A stretch of 64,000 nt of DNA, from the NCBI GenBank assembly GCA_046295215.1, contig JBKBNP010000008.1, forward strand, positions 1 through 64,000, read 5' to 3'. This DNA is from Szabonella sp046295215 (lineage in GTDB: Bacteria > Pseudomonadota > Alphaproteobacteria > Rhodobacterales > Rhodobacteraceae). The notes beneath the pieces are model-generated. The model had not been told where the DNA came from. It saw only the letters and a program-made list of their open reading frames with translations, and made no database searches. Both the position numbers and the translations under genes were made by a program. Shown here piece after piece: positions 7,811 to 16,222 of the stretch (its first letter is position 1; each line of letters starts with the position of its first letter).

Positions 7811-9634
7811 TCAGTCGGGTTGTCGGATCAGCGCATCGGCCCGGTCCTGGGCCTTGCGCAAAGCGTCACGCGGGGTGACGATCCCGCGCAGCATGTCGTG
7901 GAATTCCTCGCCGCAGATCTGGATGATGTCGCAGATCTCGGGCACAGGAGGCCGGGGCCAGAATTGCAGCTCGTCGCGACAGCACATTCCGTCCACCGCC
8001 TCGAAAATCACCGAGGCGTTGCGCACCTCGGGATCGGATCCGACCGAATAGCGCGGGTTGGTGCGGCTTCCGTTCTGGACATAGAGTTTTTGGGCTTCGG
8101 GCGAGGTGAAGACGGCCAGTGCTTCGACAGCCGCAGGGATCCGTTCCGGTGCCAGATTTGCAGGAATGCCCATGATGTAGCCCCCGACGGGCGCGATCGG
8201 GCTTGCACCCGGACCAGCCGGATGCGGCAGATACCCGGTCTGCCCAAAGGCGGGCGAGGTTTCGTCCAGTTCGAAATACGGGGCCAGCAGCGTATAGCCA
8301 TACGCCATCGCAACGCTGCCTCTGGCATAGGGCCGGACCCTTTCGTACCACGACATCGACAGAATATCGGGCGGCGAATAGTTCATCAGCTCCATCAGGA
8401 ACTCGACCGCCTGCAATCCCGCCTCGGTGTCGATGGTCGCGCGATAGCCACCGGCCGCCAGCTGGTCTGTGTCAAAGCCACCTGCGATGCTTGGCAGGTT
8501 TAGGATCGGTTGTCCGAAATCCGCCAAAGTCATCAGAACAGTGTGGCCAAGTGCCGTTCCCCGCGCGGCATTCCAGGCAATTCCGTAGCGACCACGGCGT
8601 GGGTCGTGCAATGTTCTGGCCGCGTGAAGCAGCGCATTGGTGGTGGTGGGCGGTTCAAGGCCAGCCGCGGCAAACATGTCCCGGCGGTAGAACAACAGCT
8701 CTGGCGTCGTCTGGGCAGGGACACCGTAAGCCCGCCCACCCCAATGGCCACCCTTCCAACCCGCAGTGTGGAAATCGGCCGGATCAAGCCGCGACAGATC
8801 CATGATCTGGTCCAACGGCATGAGAACGCCTTTTTCCACAAACTCCCCAACCCACGGCAGATCGACTGCGATTATGTCATAGCGGCTGCGATCGCGCGTA
8901 ACGTTCCGTAACGCCTCTTCGCGCAACCGGTCGATGGAAAAGGCGCGCTGGCTGATGTCGGTTCCGATGACTTGCTCGAACTGACGCTTGAGGTTTTCCA
9001 TCACCATGAAGGTCGGATCACCATGGACGAGCACTCGGATGCCACCCGGCACCTTCAATGGTTCGGGCAGAACGCGCAAAGGGGGGATGGACTGCGCGGC
9101 GGCGTAGCTGCCGCCAAAATAGTAGTCTTGGGTGTTTTTGGTCTCGGACTGACCGCCAAAGCGGGTCAGGGCAAGGCGACGCAGGCGACCGGAAAGCTGC
9201 ATCCATTGCGCCAGAAGTTTTGCACTGGGATGCATCGAAAACGTCTTGCCGGTTCTTGTCCGGGGCCGCATTTCGATCAGGCCTTCGTCTATCATCTCCT
9301 TCATGCGGCGGTTCGCCGTTCCATAGGGCACACGGCTTGCGCTGATCAGCGAGCTGGGTGTCACGATCTTGGCTTCGAAATTGCCATGCAGAAGATGCAG
9401 CACCATACGGAGATACGCATTTGGTGCGATGAGGCCCAGAGCGTCTTCCAGTTCGTCACTGAACGCGTCCAGAAAGGACAGCATCTCAAGCGTTTCGGTA
9501 TGCGCCTGTGGCGAAACCGGCTTGCCTTGACCATGTCTTTCCATGACGCTCATTTTGGTCTTGTGCTTTCTGACTAGCCGAAGTTTTTGTGGTTCAGGAA
9601 AATTGTCCGGCTTGGATGAAACGGTTTCGACCAC
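7811..9634 (-). CDS. Predicted one-component regulator: winged-helix DNA-binding domain fused to an ABC-type solute-binding domain
   Basis: This 607-residue protein has no signal peptide and no membrane segment. Residues about 70-150 look like a winged helix: a helix around LRMVLHLLHG, then TPSSLISASRVPYGTANRRM as a helix-turn-helix, a wing in IEMRPRTRTGKTF, and a following helix. From about residue 200 to the end it resembles family 1 extracellular solute-binding proteins (MalE class): IRVLVHGDPTF, YDIIAVDLPWVGEFVEKG, YGVPAQTTPELLFYRRDMF, a GGYIMGIPANL stretch and a C-terminal FTSPEAQKLYV helix. Lacking export signals, the sugar-binding domain should act in the cytosol as a ligand sensor. 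It is divergent from the transporter operon and heads the leftward catabolic operon. Start is a GTG at 9634 after AGGAG. Confidence 0.82.
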   Translation of the reverse strand: MVETVSSKPDNFPEPQKLRLVRKHKTKMSVMERHGQGKPVSPQAHTETLEMLSFLDAFSDELEDALGLIAPNAYLRMVLHLLHGNFEAKIVTPSSLISASRVPYGTANRRMKEMIDEGLIEMRPRTRTGKTFSMHPSAKLLAQWMQLSGRLRRLALTRFGGQSETKNTQDYYFGGSYAAAQSIPPLRVLPEPLKVPGGIRVLVHGDPTFMVMENLKRQFEQVIGTDISQRAFSIDRLREEALRNVTRDRSRYDIIAVDLPWVGEFVEKGVLMPLDQIMDLSRLDPADFHTAGWKGGHWGGRAYGVPAQTTPELLFYRRDMFAAAGLEPPTTTNALLHAARTLHDPRRGRYGIAWNAARGTALGHTVLMTLADFGQPILNLPSIAGGFDTDQLAAGGYRATIDTEAGLQAVEFLMELMNYSPPDILSMSWYERVRPYARGSVAMAYGYTLLAPYFELDETSPAFGQTGYLPHPAGPGASPIAPVGGYIMGIPANLAPERIPAAVEALAVFTSPEAQKLYVQNGSRTNPRYSVGSDPEVRNASVIFEAVDGMCCRDELQFWPRPPVPEICDIIQICGEEFHDMLRGIVTPRDALRKAQDRADALIRQPD

Positions 9635-9687
9635 GGGCCTTACTCCTCAAAATGTCCAGGTTGGCCTTCAGAGCATATCGAAAAAAT

Positions 9688-9721
9688 ATCCACTTTAGAA
9701 CAAAAAATGTTCAAAATGGAT
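9688..9721. promoter_or_regulatory. Large inverted repeat, candidate operator of the adjacent regulator
   Basis: ATCCACTTTAGAACA (9688-9702), a five-A spacer, then TGTTCAAAATGGAT (9708-9721). The arms are inverted copies apart from one substitution and a one-base insertion, with a perfect inner GAACA-N5-TGTTC. It sits in the only divergent intergenic region of the sugar locus, 54 bases upstream of the regulator start and 137 upstream of the binding-protein start, where an autoregulated divergent operator would be expected. Confidence 0.55.
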
Positions 9722-9858
9722 TTATCTGTTGCGGCCTGCTGTGAGACAGACTGGCAAGATGGCATTCAATCGTTCGGCGTGCCGAATGGTGTTCGGGTGT
9801 CCGGGTCGGGCGCATTGGAAGAAAAGATGACAACGTCATCAAACGGGAGGAGATACAA

Positions 9859-10809
9859 ATGAAGCTTCGCAACATGTTTGCAGCATCTACCGCCGTTCTG
9901 GCTTTGGCCGGCGCCGCGTCAGCCGAGACCATGAAGATCGGCATCACCCAAAACAACGTTGGCGTGGACAGTTACCAGACAACCTATGAAAAGGCCTTCA
10001 TCGCCGCAGCCGAGGCCAACCCCGATGTCCAGGCCGTTGTTCTGGACGCCGGCGGAGATGTGGCGCGCCAGATTGCGCAGATCGAAGACCTGATCCAGCA
10101 AGGTGTTGACGCCATCATCATCTGGCCGACAAACGGCGAGGCGGTGATCCCCGCCGTTCGCAAGGCACATCAGGCCGGTATTCCGGTCATCGTGACCAAC
10201 TCGAACATCGCGGAAGCGGGGTTCAGCTTCGTCAAATCGTTCTCTGGCCCCGACAACATCACCCAAGGCGCACGCTCGGCCGAGATCATGTGCGATAAAT
10301 TCAAGGCCATGGGCGTCGAGAACGAGGCGAAGGTGGTGCACATCACGGGCCAGCCCGGCTATACCACCGCCATCGAGCGTGCCAAGGGTTTCGAGGATCG
10401 GCTTCCCGAAGTCTGCCCCAATGTAACCGTGCTGGATACGCAACCAGGCGACTGGAACCGCGAGAAGTCGCAGCAGGTGATGGAAGCCTTCCTGGTCAAA
10501 TACGATGACATCGACGGCGTTTATGCGGGCGACGACAACATGGGCGTGGGCGCGCTCAACGCGGCCAAGGCCGCAGGCCGTGAAGGGATCATTTTCGTAG
10601 GTGCCACGAACTTTGCTGTCGGGTATGATGCGATGGCCGCAGGGGACTACTGGGGCTCGATCTACCAGTCGCCGGTGGACGACGCAGAAGCCGCGTTGAA
10701 AACGGCACTTGACGTTCTGAGCGGTGCCGAAGTGCCGTTCCTGAATTATTTCGACACACCCAAAATCACCCAGGACAATATGGGAGATTACACCAAGCCG
10801 GTGTTCTGA
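9859..10809 (+). CDS. Sugar ABC transporter periplasmic binding protein (RbsB-like, family 2)
   Basis: The 316-residue protein has a Sec signal peptide (MKLRNMFAASTAVLALAGAA, cleavage likely after ASA) and then an RbsB-type fold: KIGITQNNVGVDSYQTTYEKA, a hinge around IIIWPTNGEAVIPAVRKA, and the GVYAGDDNMGVGALNA segment of the second lobe. This class delivers pentoses, hexoses or deoxysugars to RbsAC-type transporters. GGAGGAG precedes the ATG. It is the first gene of the rightward operon, separated from the next by a strong hairpin that may keep its transcript level higher than that of the membrane components. Confidence 0.92.
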   Translation: MKLRNMFAASTAVLALAGAASAETMKIGITQNNVGVDSYQTTYEKAFIAAAEANPDVQAVVLDAGGDVARQIAQIEDLIQQGVDAIIIWPTNGEAVIPAVRKAHQAGIPVIVTNSNIAEAGFSFVKSFSGPDNITQGARSAEIMCDKFKAMGVENEAKVVHITGQPGYTTAIERAKGFEDRLPEVCPNVTVLDTQPGDWNREKSQQVMEAFLVKYDDIDGVYAGDDNMGVGALNAAKAAGREGIIFVGATNFAVGYDAMAAGDYWGSIYQSPVDDAEAALKTALDVLSGAEVPFLNYFDTPKITQDNMGDYTKPVF

Positions 10810-10820
10810 GGTGTCATGAC

Positions 10821-10853
10821 CATGCGGGGTAGGCCACGGTCTGGCCCCGCATG
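10821..10853 (+). terminator. Intercistronic hairpin after the binding-protein gene
   Basis: CATGCGGGG (10821-10829) pairs perfectly with CCCCGCATG (10845-10853). No long T run follows, so it is more likely a transcript-stabilising or attenuating stem than a full terminator. Such stems are common after binding-protein genes of ABC operons. Confidence 0.6.
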
Positions 10854-10889
10854 TTTCAGTTTCAGCTAAATTTCAGATTGGGATGGAAT

Positions 10890-11687
10890 ATGGGGCGTGT
10901 TACTGACCGCGTCTGCATCGTGACCGGCGCTGCGCAAGGGATCGGTCGCGCCATTGGCGAGGCGTTGCTGGACGAAGGTGCAAAGGTCTGCTTTGCCGAC
11001 ATCAATGGGCCGAAGGTGGCCGAAGTCGCCGAGGCCAACCGAAGCCGCGTCCGGGATGGTGGCAAAGTCGTCGCCTCGGCACAGGTCGATGTGACCGACC
11101 GTGAACAGGTCCGGGCCATGATCGCCCATACTATCGAAATGTTCGGGCGTCTGGACGTCAAGTTCAACAACGCCGGCGTGAACAAGCCGATGAACTTCAT
11201 GGATGTGACCGAACAGAACTGGAAGTTCATCATGGGGGTGAACGGGTTGGGGTGCCTGATCGGCATGCAGGAAGCCGCGCGCCAGATGATCGCGCAAGGC
11301 AGCGGCGGCAAGATCATCAACACCGCCTCCATCGCCAGTCGCCAAGGCTTTGGCAATGTCGCGCCCTATTGCGCCTCGAAATTCGCGGTTGTGGCGCTGA
11401 CGCAGTCAGGGGCGCGCGATCTGGCGAAACACGGCATCACCGTAACAGGTTTTGCGCCCGGCGTGGTGGCCACCGAAATGTGGGATCAGGTCGATCAAGA
11501 CCTGCTTGCGATCGGGGCATCCCAGAGACCGGGGCAAGCGATGGAGGAGTTTTCGGCAGAAATCCTGAAAGGCCGCGTGGCGGTGCCGCAGGACATCACC
11601 GGAACGACGACATTCCTTGCATCAAGAGACAGCGACTACATGACCGGGCAAATCGTCATGATTGACGGAGGGATGACCCTTATCTGA
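10890..11687 (+). CDS. SDR-family polyol/sugar dehydrogenase, paralogue of the SDR at 6977-7786
   Basis: About 265 residues with TGAAQGIG, FADING after the second strand, intact NNAG, TASIAS, YCASK and the final IDGGMTLI. It shares NKP-x-NFMD, IGMQEAARQMIAQG and the PGVV-T-x-W-x-Q-x-D-x-DL lid with the SDR in the leftward operon; both resemble acetoin/meso-butanediol and sorbitol dehydrogenases. I start it at the ATG at 10890, because an upstream in-frame ATG at 10851 lies inside the intercistronic hairpin. The ribosome binding site is weak (GGGATGG). It probably oxidises the transported sugar or a polyol derived from it. Confidence 0.83.
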   Translation: MGRVTDRVCIVTGAAQGIGRAIGEALLDEGAKVCFADINGPKVAEVAEANRSRVRDGGKVVASAQVDVTDREQVRAMIAHTIEMFGRLDVKFNNAGVNKPMNFMDVTEQNWKFIMGVNGLGCLIGMQEAARQMIAQGSGGKIINTASIASRQGFGNVAPYCASKFAVVALTQSGARDLAKHGITVTGFAPGVVATEMWDQVDQDLLAIGASQRPGQAMEEFSAEILKGRVAVPQDITGTTTFLASRDSDYMTGQIVMIDGGMTLI

Positions 11688-11754
11688 CCGTCGGTGTCGG
11701 GGAGGAGCACCGACCAGCACGACAAGGACCGCCAGCGACCTAGGGGAGGGGATC

Positions 11755-12729
11755 ATGGCCACAATGACCAAACAACAGATCGGCAGCATTCTGGCACGAC
11801 AGGGTATCCTGATTGCGTTTGCCGCGTTCATAGTCGTATTTACATTTGCCAATCCCAAATTCCTGTCACCGGACAATGTTCTGAGTGTGATGCGGTCATC
11901 GACCATTCTGGGAGTGATGGCTTTGGGCGTGACCTTCGTGGTCATCAGTGGCAACCTCGATCTTTCGGTCGGTTCCATGATGTCTTTCTCGACCATTGTC
12001 GTCCTCGATTTGCACGACAAGATTGGCCCGGCCCTTGCCATTCCCGCGATGTTTGCGATGACGCTTTGTCTGGGGGCTTTCATCGGGTTTCTGGTCGGAT
12101 ACCTAAGGCTCAATTCGCTGATCGTAACGCTTGGGATGCTGTCAGCGATCCACGGCCTGACGCTGACCTATTCGGGTGGCAAGAACATGGACATCGCCAA
12201 CAAGGGGGACACCTGGTTCGGCGTGTTCGGGCAGGGCAGCGCTTTTGGCATTCCGGTGCCGATCCTTATCTTCATCGCGCTGGCGGTCATTCTGGGAATC
12301 GTCCTTTCCAAGACCCCCTTCGGGCGCAAGGTCTATGCGGTGGGCGGAAGTGGTACCGCGGCAACGTTTTCAGGCATCCGGCGGGCGCGGACAGTTTTCA
12401 TGTGCTACCTGATCTCCTCGGGCTGCGTGGCAATTGCCGGGTTGATCCAGGCCAGCCGTTCGCTTGGCTCTCAGAACACGGTGGGTCAGGGGCTGGAACT
12501 TGGGGTGCTGGCTGCGGTCATTCTTGGGGGGGCGTCGCTTCTGGGCGGGGCCGGCACAATTTTCAAGACCGTCATCGGCGTGCTGATCCTGGGGTTCATC
12601 CAGAACGGTCTTTTGCTGATGGGGCTGCAATTTTACGTCCAGTTCGTGTTGACGTGGGGGATCATCATCCTTGCTGTCTGGCTTGATATTGCAGTCAAGC
12701 GCGGCAAGCTTTGGTCACCGTTGGCTTAG
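11755..12729 (+). CDS. Sugar ABC transporter permease (RbsC family)
   Basis: This 324-residue inner-membrane protein has about eight to ten hydrophobic segments and typical RbsC landmarks: FLSPDNVLSVMRSSTILGVMALG, the VVISGNLDLSVGSMM motif, and near the C-terminus ILGGASLLGGAGT followed by IGVLILGFIQNGL. A short SGIRRAR loop after the middle helices corresponds to the coupling region contacting the ATPase. AGGGGAGGGG lies just upstream. It probably forms a heterodimer with the permease encoded next. Confidence 0.92.
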   Translation: MATMTKQQIGSILARQGILIAFAAFIVVFTFANPKFLSPDNVLSVMRSSTILGVMALGVTFVVISGNLDLSVGSMMSFSTIVVLDLHDKIGPALAIPAMFAMTLCLGAFIGFLVGYLRLNSLIVTLGMLSAIHGLTLTYSGGKNMDIANKGDTWFGVFGQGSAFGIPVPILIFIALAVILGIVLSKTPFGRKVYAVGGSGTAATFSGIRRARTVFMCYLISSGCVAIAGLIQASRSLGSQNTVGQGLELGVLAAVILGGASLLGGAGTIFKTVIGVLILGFIQNGLLLMGLQFYVQFVLTWGIIILAVWLDIAVKRGKLWSPLA

Positions 12730-12741
12730 GGAGGGGCGGCG

Positions 12742-13743
12742 ATGCAATCGGGAAAAATGTCAAACACACTCAAGACCGGCGCAATCTGGGGCTTTATCGT
12801 TCTCGAACTGATCTTCTTTTCCGTCGCGGGAGAGTTCCTGTCGCTGTCGAACAAAGCATTCATGGATTACGAAAACATGCTGCTGTTGCTCAAGCAGTCG
12901 GCTCCGATCGGGATCATTGCGATGGGGATGACGATCGTGATGGTGAATGGCAATATCGACCTGTCGGTGGGCGCCATCTACGCGATTGCGGCAATCATTC
13001 TTCTCAACAGCATGACATGGCCGATCTTTGCAGGGCTTGGCGACTGGGTGATCCCGGTGGCCTGGCTGCTGGCCCTTGCGGTTGGCACGCTGCTTGGCGC
13101 GCTCAACGGGCTTATCGTATGGAAAACCGGGGTTGATGCCTTTATCGTCACACTTGGGTCAATGCTCGGCTTCCGGGGCATTGTTTTCATGTTCAATGGC
13201 GAGAATCCGACAAGCCATCTTAACTGGACGCTTGTTGACTTTGCCGAGGCGAAGTTTCTGGGCCTTGCCACCGCATCATGGTTCTTGCTTGTTGTGACGC
13301 TGGTGATCTGGTTCATCATGGCCAAGACGGTCCATGGCCGCAATGCCTATGCCATCGGCGACAACCGCGAGGCGGCCGTCAACGCAGGTATCCGGGTCGG
13401 CCCGCATATGATGATCAACTTTGCGATCATCGGCTTTCTCGCGGCGCTGTCGGCGGTTGTGTTCTATTCCGAAAGTGGGTCGGTGAACCCCAATGACGGT
13501 CAGCTTTACGAACTTTGGGTGATTACCGCCGTTGTGCTGGGCGGTTCCAAGATCACGGGCGGTGCGGGCAACGTGATCGGGACATTCGGCGGCGTCATTG
13601 CAATTCAGCTTTTGCGCAAGGGGCTGGGCCATATCGGTGCAGACACGTCAACGGTGAACCTTGTCATCGGCCTGATCCTGATTGCCGTTCTGTTCCTGGA
13701 TCGCCAATTGAACACCAAAGGCAAAGAGGAGTTGAAGGTATGA
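12742..13743 (+). CDS. Second sugar ABC transporter permease (RbsC family)
   Basis: A 333-residue multi-pass protein starting 12 bases after the first permease. It carries the same family motifs: SAPIGIIAMGMTIVMVNGNIDLSVGAIYA, GVDAFIVTLGSM, VLGGSKITGGAGNVIGT and the C-terminal VNLVIGLILIAVLFLDRQL. Two different permease genes instead of one homodimer-forming RbsC is a known variation of this transporter class. Its stop overlaps the start of the ATPase gene (ATGA), so the two are translationally coupled. Confidence 0.92.
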   Translation: MQSGKMSNTLKTGAIWGFIVLELIFFSVAGEFLSLSNKAFMDYENMLLLLKQSAPIGIIAMGMTIVMVNGNIDLSVGAIYAIAAIILLNSMTWPIFAGLGDWVIPVAWLLALAVGTLLGALNGLIVWKTGVDAFIVTLGSMLGFRGIVFMFNGENPTSHLNWTLVDFAEAKFLGLATASWFLLVVTLVIWFIMAKTVHGRNAYAIGDNREAAVNAGIRVGPHMMINFAIIGFLAALSAVVFYSESGSVNPNDGQLYELWVITAVVLGGSKITGGAGNVIGTFGGVIAIQLLRKGLGHIGADTSTVNLVIGLILIAVLFLDRQLNTKGKEELKV

Positions 13744-15245
13744 CCGAACCTGTTCTGCGTCTTGAAAACATCGTCAAGACCTTCCCCGGCGTGCGCGCCC
13801 TCGATGGGGTCTCATTTTCGGTCATGCCCGGAGAGGTCCATGCCCTGATGGGAGAGAATGGTGCCGGGAAATCCACCTCGATGAAGGTGCTCGGCGGGAT
13901 CTACCAACCCGACAGTGGCGATATCTTCATGGGCAACAGAAAGGTCACCATGTCAGGACCGCTGGAAGCCAAGGCAATGGGGATCGTTTTCATTCATCAG
14001 GAACTTAGCCTTGCCGAAGAACTGAGCGTGGCCGAAAATATTTACCTGGGGGAACTGCCACGCAAAAGTTTCGGCCGCGTGGATTGGGCCAAGCTGACCG
14101 AACGGACCAACGCTATCCTGAAAAAGCTGAACGTCGGTTTTGATGCCAGGACCCGAGTGGGCGACCTTTCGATTGCGAACCAGCAAATGGTCGAAATCGC
14201 CCGCGCCCTGACGGTCGATGCAAAGGCGGTGATCTTTGATGAACCGACGGCGTCTTTGACCGACGCGGAAAAGGTGGTCCTGTTCGATGTGGTTGCCGAT
14301 TTGAAGGCAGAAGGCGTCGGGATCATCTACATCTCGCACCGCATGGAAGAGATTTTCAAGATCACGGACCGCATCTCGGTTCTGCGTGACGGACAATATC
14401 AAGGCACGGTCGCCACGAACGAGACGAATGAAGAAGCTGTCACCCAGATGATGATCGGCCGCAAGCTCGACCTCAGCCGCAACCCGGTGCATCACGATCT
14501 GGGTGATGTGGCGCTGGAAGTGCGTGGCCTCAGCTGTGGAAAGCTGTTCCACGACGTGAGCTTCACAGTGCGCCGCGGCGAAGTCCTTGGCTTTTACGGG
14601 CTGATCGGCGCTGGCCGGACCGAGATTGCAGAGACGCTGTTCGGTCTGCGCAACCCGTCTGCCGGGCAGATCCTGCTGGACGGCAAGGAGGTGCGGATCA
14701 CCTCCCCTACCGATGCGATCTCGCGCGGCATCAGCCTTGTGCCAGAGGACCGCAAGGGACAGGGCCTGATCCTGGGGATGAATTGCCGCGACAACATGAC
14801 CCTGCCGCAGGTGGACAATCTCAGGGCCGGACCTTTCATCGCCCACAGCGCGGAAACCGCGATCTTCGACAAGTATCGTGACCGCCTTGATATCCGGACA
14901 CCAAGTTGGAAGACGCGGGCAGGCGATCTGTCAGGAGGCAACCAGCAAAAGATCGTGATCGGGAAATGGCTGTCCATGCACCCGAAGGTGCTGATCGTGG
15001 ACGAACCCACGCGGGGCATCGACGTGGGCAGCAAATCCGAGATCCACAAACTGCTGCGTGAACTTGCGGCGCAAGGTTATGCGGTGATGGTCATCAGTTC
15101 CGAAATGCCCGAGGTTTTGCATGTGTCAGACAGGATCGTTGCCATGTATGCGGGCCGTATCATGCGCACCTTCACTTCGGACGAAGTGACCGAAGACAAC
15201 CTGATTCAAGCCATTTCCGGGATCAAACCCAGTCAGGCCGCCTGA
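13740..15245 (+). CDS. Sugar ABC transporter ATP-binding protein with two ATPase domains (RbsA family)
   Basis: The 501-residue product has two tandem nucleotide-binding domains. Domain 1 (about 5-240) has Walker A GENGAGKST, signature LSIANQQM and Walker B VIFDEPTASL. Domain 2 (about 250-495) has the degenerate Walker A GLIGAGRTE normal for RbsA, LSGGNQQK and LIVDEPTRG. The start at 13740 overlaps the permease stop by four bases and fits the family N-terminus (EPVLRLENIVKTFPGVRALDG). It energises uptake by the two permeases and the binding protein of this operon. Confidence 0.95.
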   Translation: MTEPVLRLENIVKTFPGVRALDGVSFSVMPGEVHALMGENGAGKSTSMKVLGGIYQPDSGDIFMGNRKVTMSGPLEAKAMGIVFIHQELSLAEELSVAENIYLGELPRKSFGRVDWAKLTERTNAILKKLNVGFDARTRVGDLSIANQQMVEIARALTVDAKAVIFDEPTASLTDAEKVVLFDVVADLKAEGVGIIYISHRMEEIFKITDRISVLRDGQYQGTVATNETNEEAVTQMMIGRKLDLSRNPVHHDLGDVALEVRGLSCGKLFHDVSFTVRRGEVLGFYGLIGAGRTEIAETLFGLRNPSAGQILLDGKEVRITSPTDAISRGISLVPEDRKGQGLILGMNCRDNMTLPQVDNLRAGPFIAHSAETAIFDKYRDRLDIRTPSWKTRAGDLSGGNQQKIVIGKWLSMHPKVLIVDEPTRGIDVGSKSEIHKLLRELAAQGYAVMVISSEMPEVLHVSDRIVAMYAGRIMRTFTSDEVTEDNLIQAISGIKPSQAA

Positions 15246-15358
15246 TACCCGTTCAAATTGCCCGCACTTCGCGACCGGGCGGGCAGGTGGCGCGCAGGGC
15301 ATCGCGTAATCCAGGCCTTTGTGGCCGCACGACATTTCTACAATGATGGGAAACTGAG

Positions 15359-16222
15359 ATGAAACTGCTTCGCTATGGCGCACCCGGCGCGGAAAAACCG
15401 GGGCTTCTTGATGCCGAAGGACGGGTCCGGGATCTTTCTGATATTGTGCCGGATATCTCCGGCCAGATGCTGCTGCCAGAAAGTATTCAGGCTTTGCGCA
15501 ACCTTGATGTCGCGTCGCTCCCGCTTGTCGAAGGTATTCCGCAGCAAGATTTGCGGCTGGGGCCCTGTGTGGGCAACATCGGCAAATTCATCTGCATCGG
15601 GCTGAACTATGCCGATCACGCCAAAGAAGCCGGGATGCCCATTCCGCCGGAACCGATCATCTTCAACAAATGGACATCAGCGATCTGTGGACCAGATGAT
15701 CCGATCCAGATTCCGCGCAATTCGGTCAGGACCGATTGGGAAGTTGAACTTGGCGTCGTTATCGGCAAGCCCGGGGTCTATATCGAGGAAGCCGATGCCA
15801 TGGATCACGTGGCGGGGTTTTGCGTGATCAATGATGTGTCCGAGCGTGAATTCCAGCTCGATCGCGCGGGCACATGGGATAAGGGCAAAGGCTGCGACAC
15901 CTTTGGTCCCACCGGCCCATGGCTGGTGACGCCAGACGAATTGGAAGATCTGAACCACCTTTGGATGTGGCTGGATGTCGATGGCGAGCGGATGCAATCG
16001 GGCAATACTGCAACCCTGATCTTCAAGATTCCGCAGTTGATTGCCTATTGCAGCCGGTTCATGAGCCTCCAGCCGGGCGATGTAATTTCCACCGGGACAC
16101 CGCCGGGCGTCGGCATGGGGCAAAAGCCGCCGAGATTTCTGAAAGGGGGCGAAGTCGTGACACTGGGCATCGCGGGTCTTGGGCAGCAGTCTTCCAAGAT
16201 ACTGCCTGCCTTACCGACCTGA
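15359..16222 (+). CDS. Fumarylacetoacetate hydrolase family protein, probable diketo-deoxy sugar-acid hydrolase
   Basis: The 287-residue protein has an N-terminal cap (to about 70) and an FAH core. Core motifs are CIGLNYADHAKEAG, PIIFNKWTSAICGPDDPI, the metal-binding glutamate block DWEVELGVVIGKPG, VINDVSEREFQLDRAG, KGCDTFGPTGPW and GDVISTGTPPGVGMG. This layout is shared with 2,4-diketo-3-deoxy-L-fuconate hydrolase and LRA6 of the L-rhamnose pathway, which cleave to pyruvate and L-lactate. The context (DHRS6-like SDR, LldD-like enzyme, sugar transporter) supports that role over fumarylacetoacetate or aromatic degradation. Exact substrate is inferred. Confidence 0.85.
   Translation: MKLLRYGAPGAEKPGLLDAEGRVRDLSDIVPDISGQMLLPESIQALRNLDVASLPLVEGIPQQDLRLGPCVGNIGKFICIGLNYADHAKEAGMPIPPEPIIFNKWTSAICGPDDPIQIPRNSVRTDWEVELGVVIGKPGVYIEEADAMDHVAGFCVINDVSEREFQLDRAGTWDKGKGCDTFGPTGPWLVTPDELEDLNHLWMWLDVDGERMQSGNTATLIFKIPQLIAYCSRFMSLQPGDVISTGTPPGVGMGQKPPRFLKGGEVVTLGIAGLGQQSSKILPALPT

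Noticed and set aside
10851..10889. Upstream ATG of the SDR gene at 10851
   Set aside because: It lies inside a strong hairpin, adds residues not seen in the family, and has no ribosome binding site.
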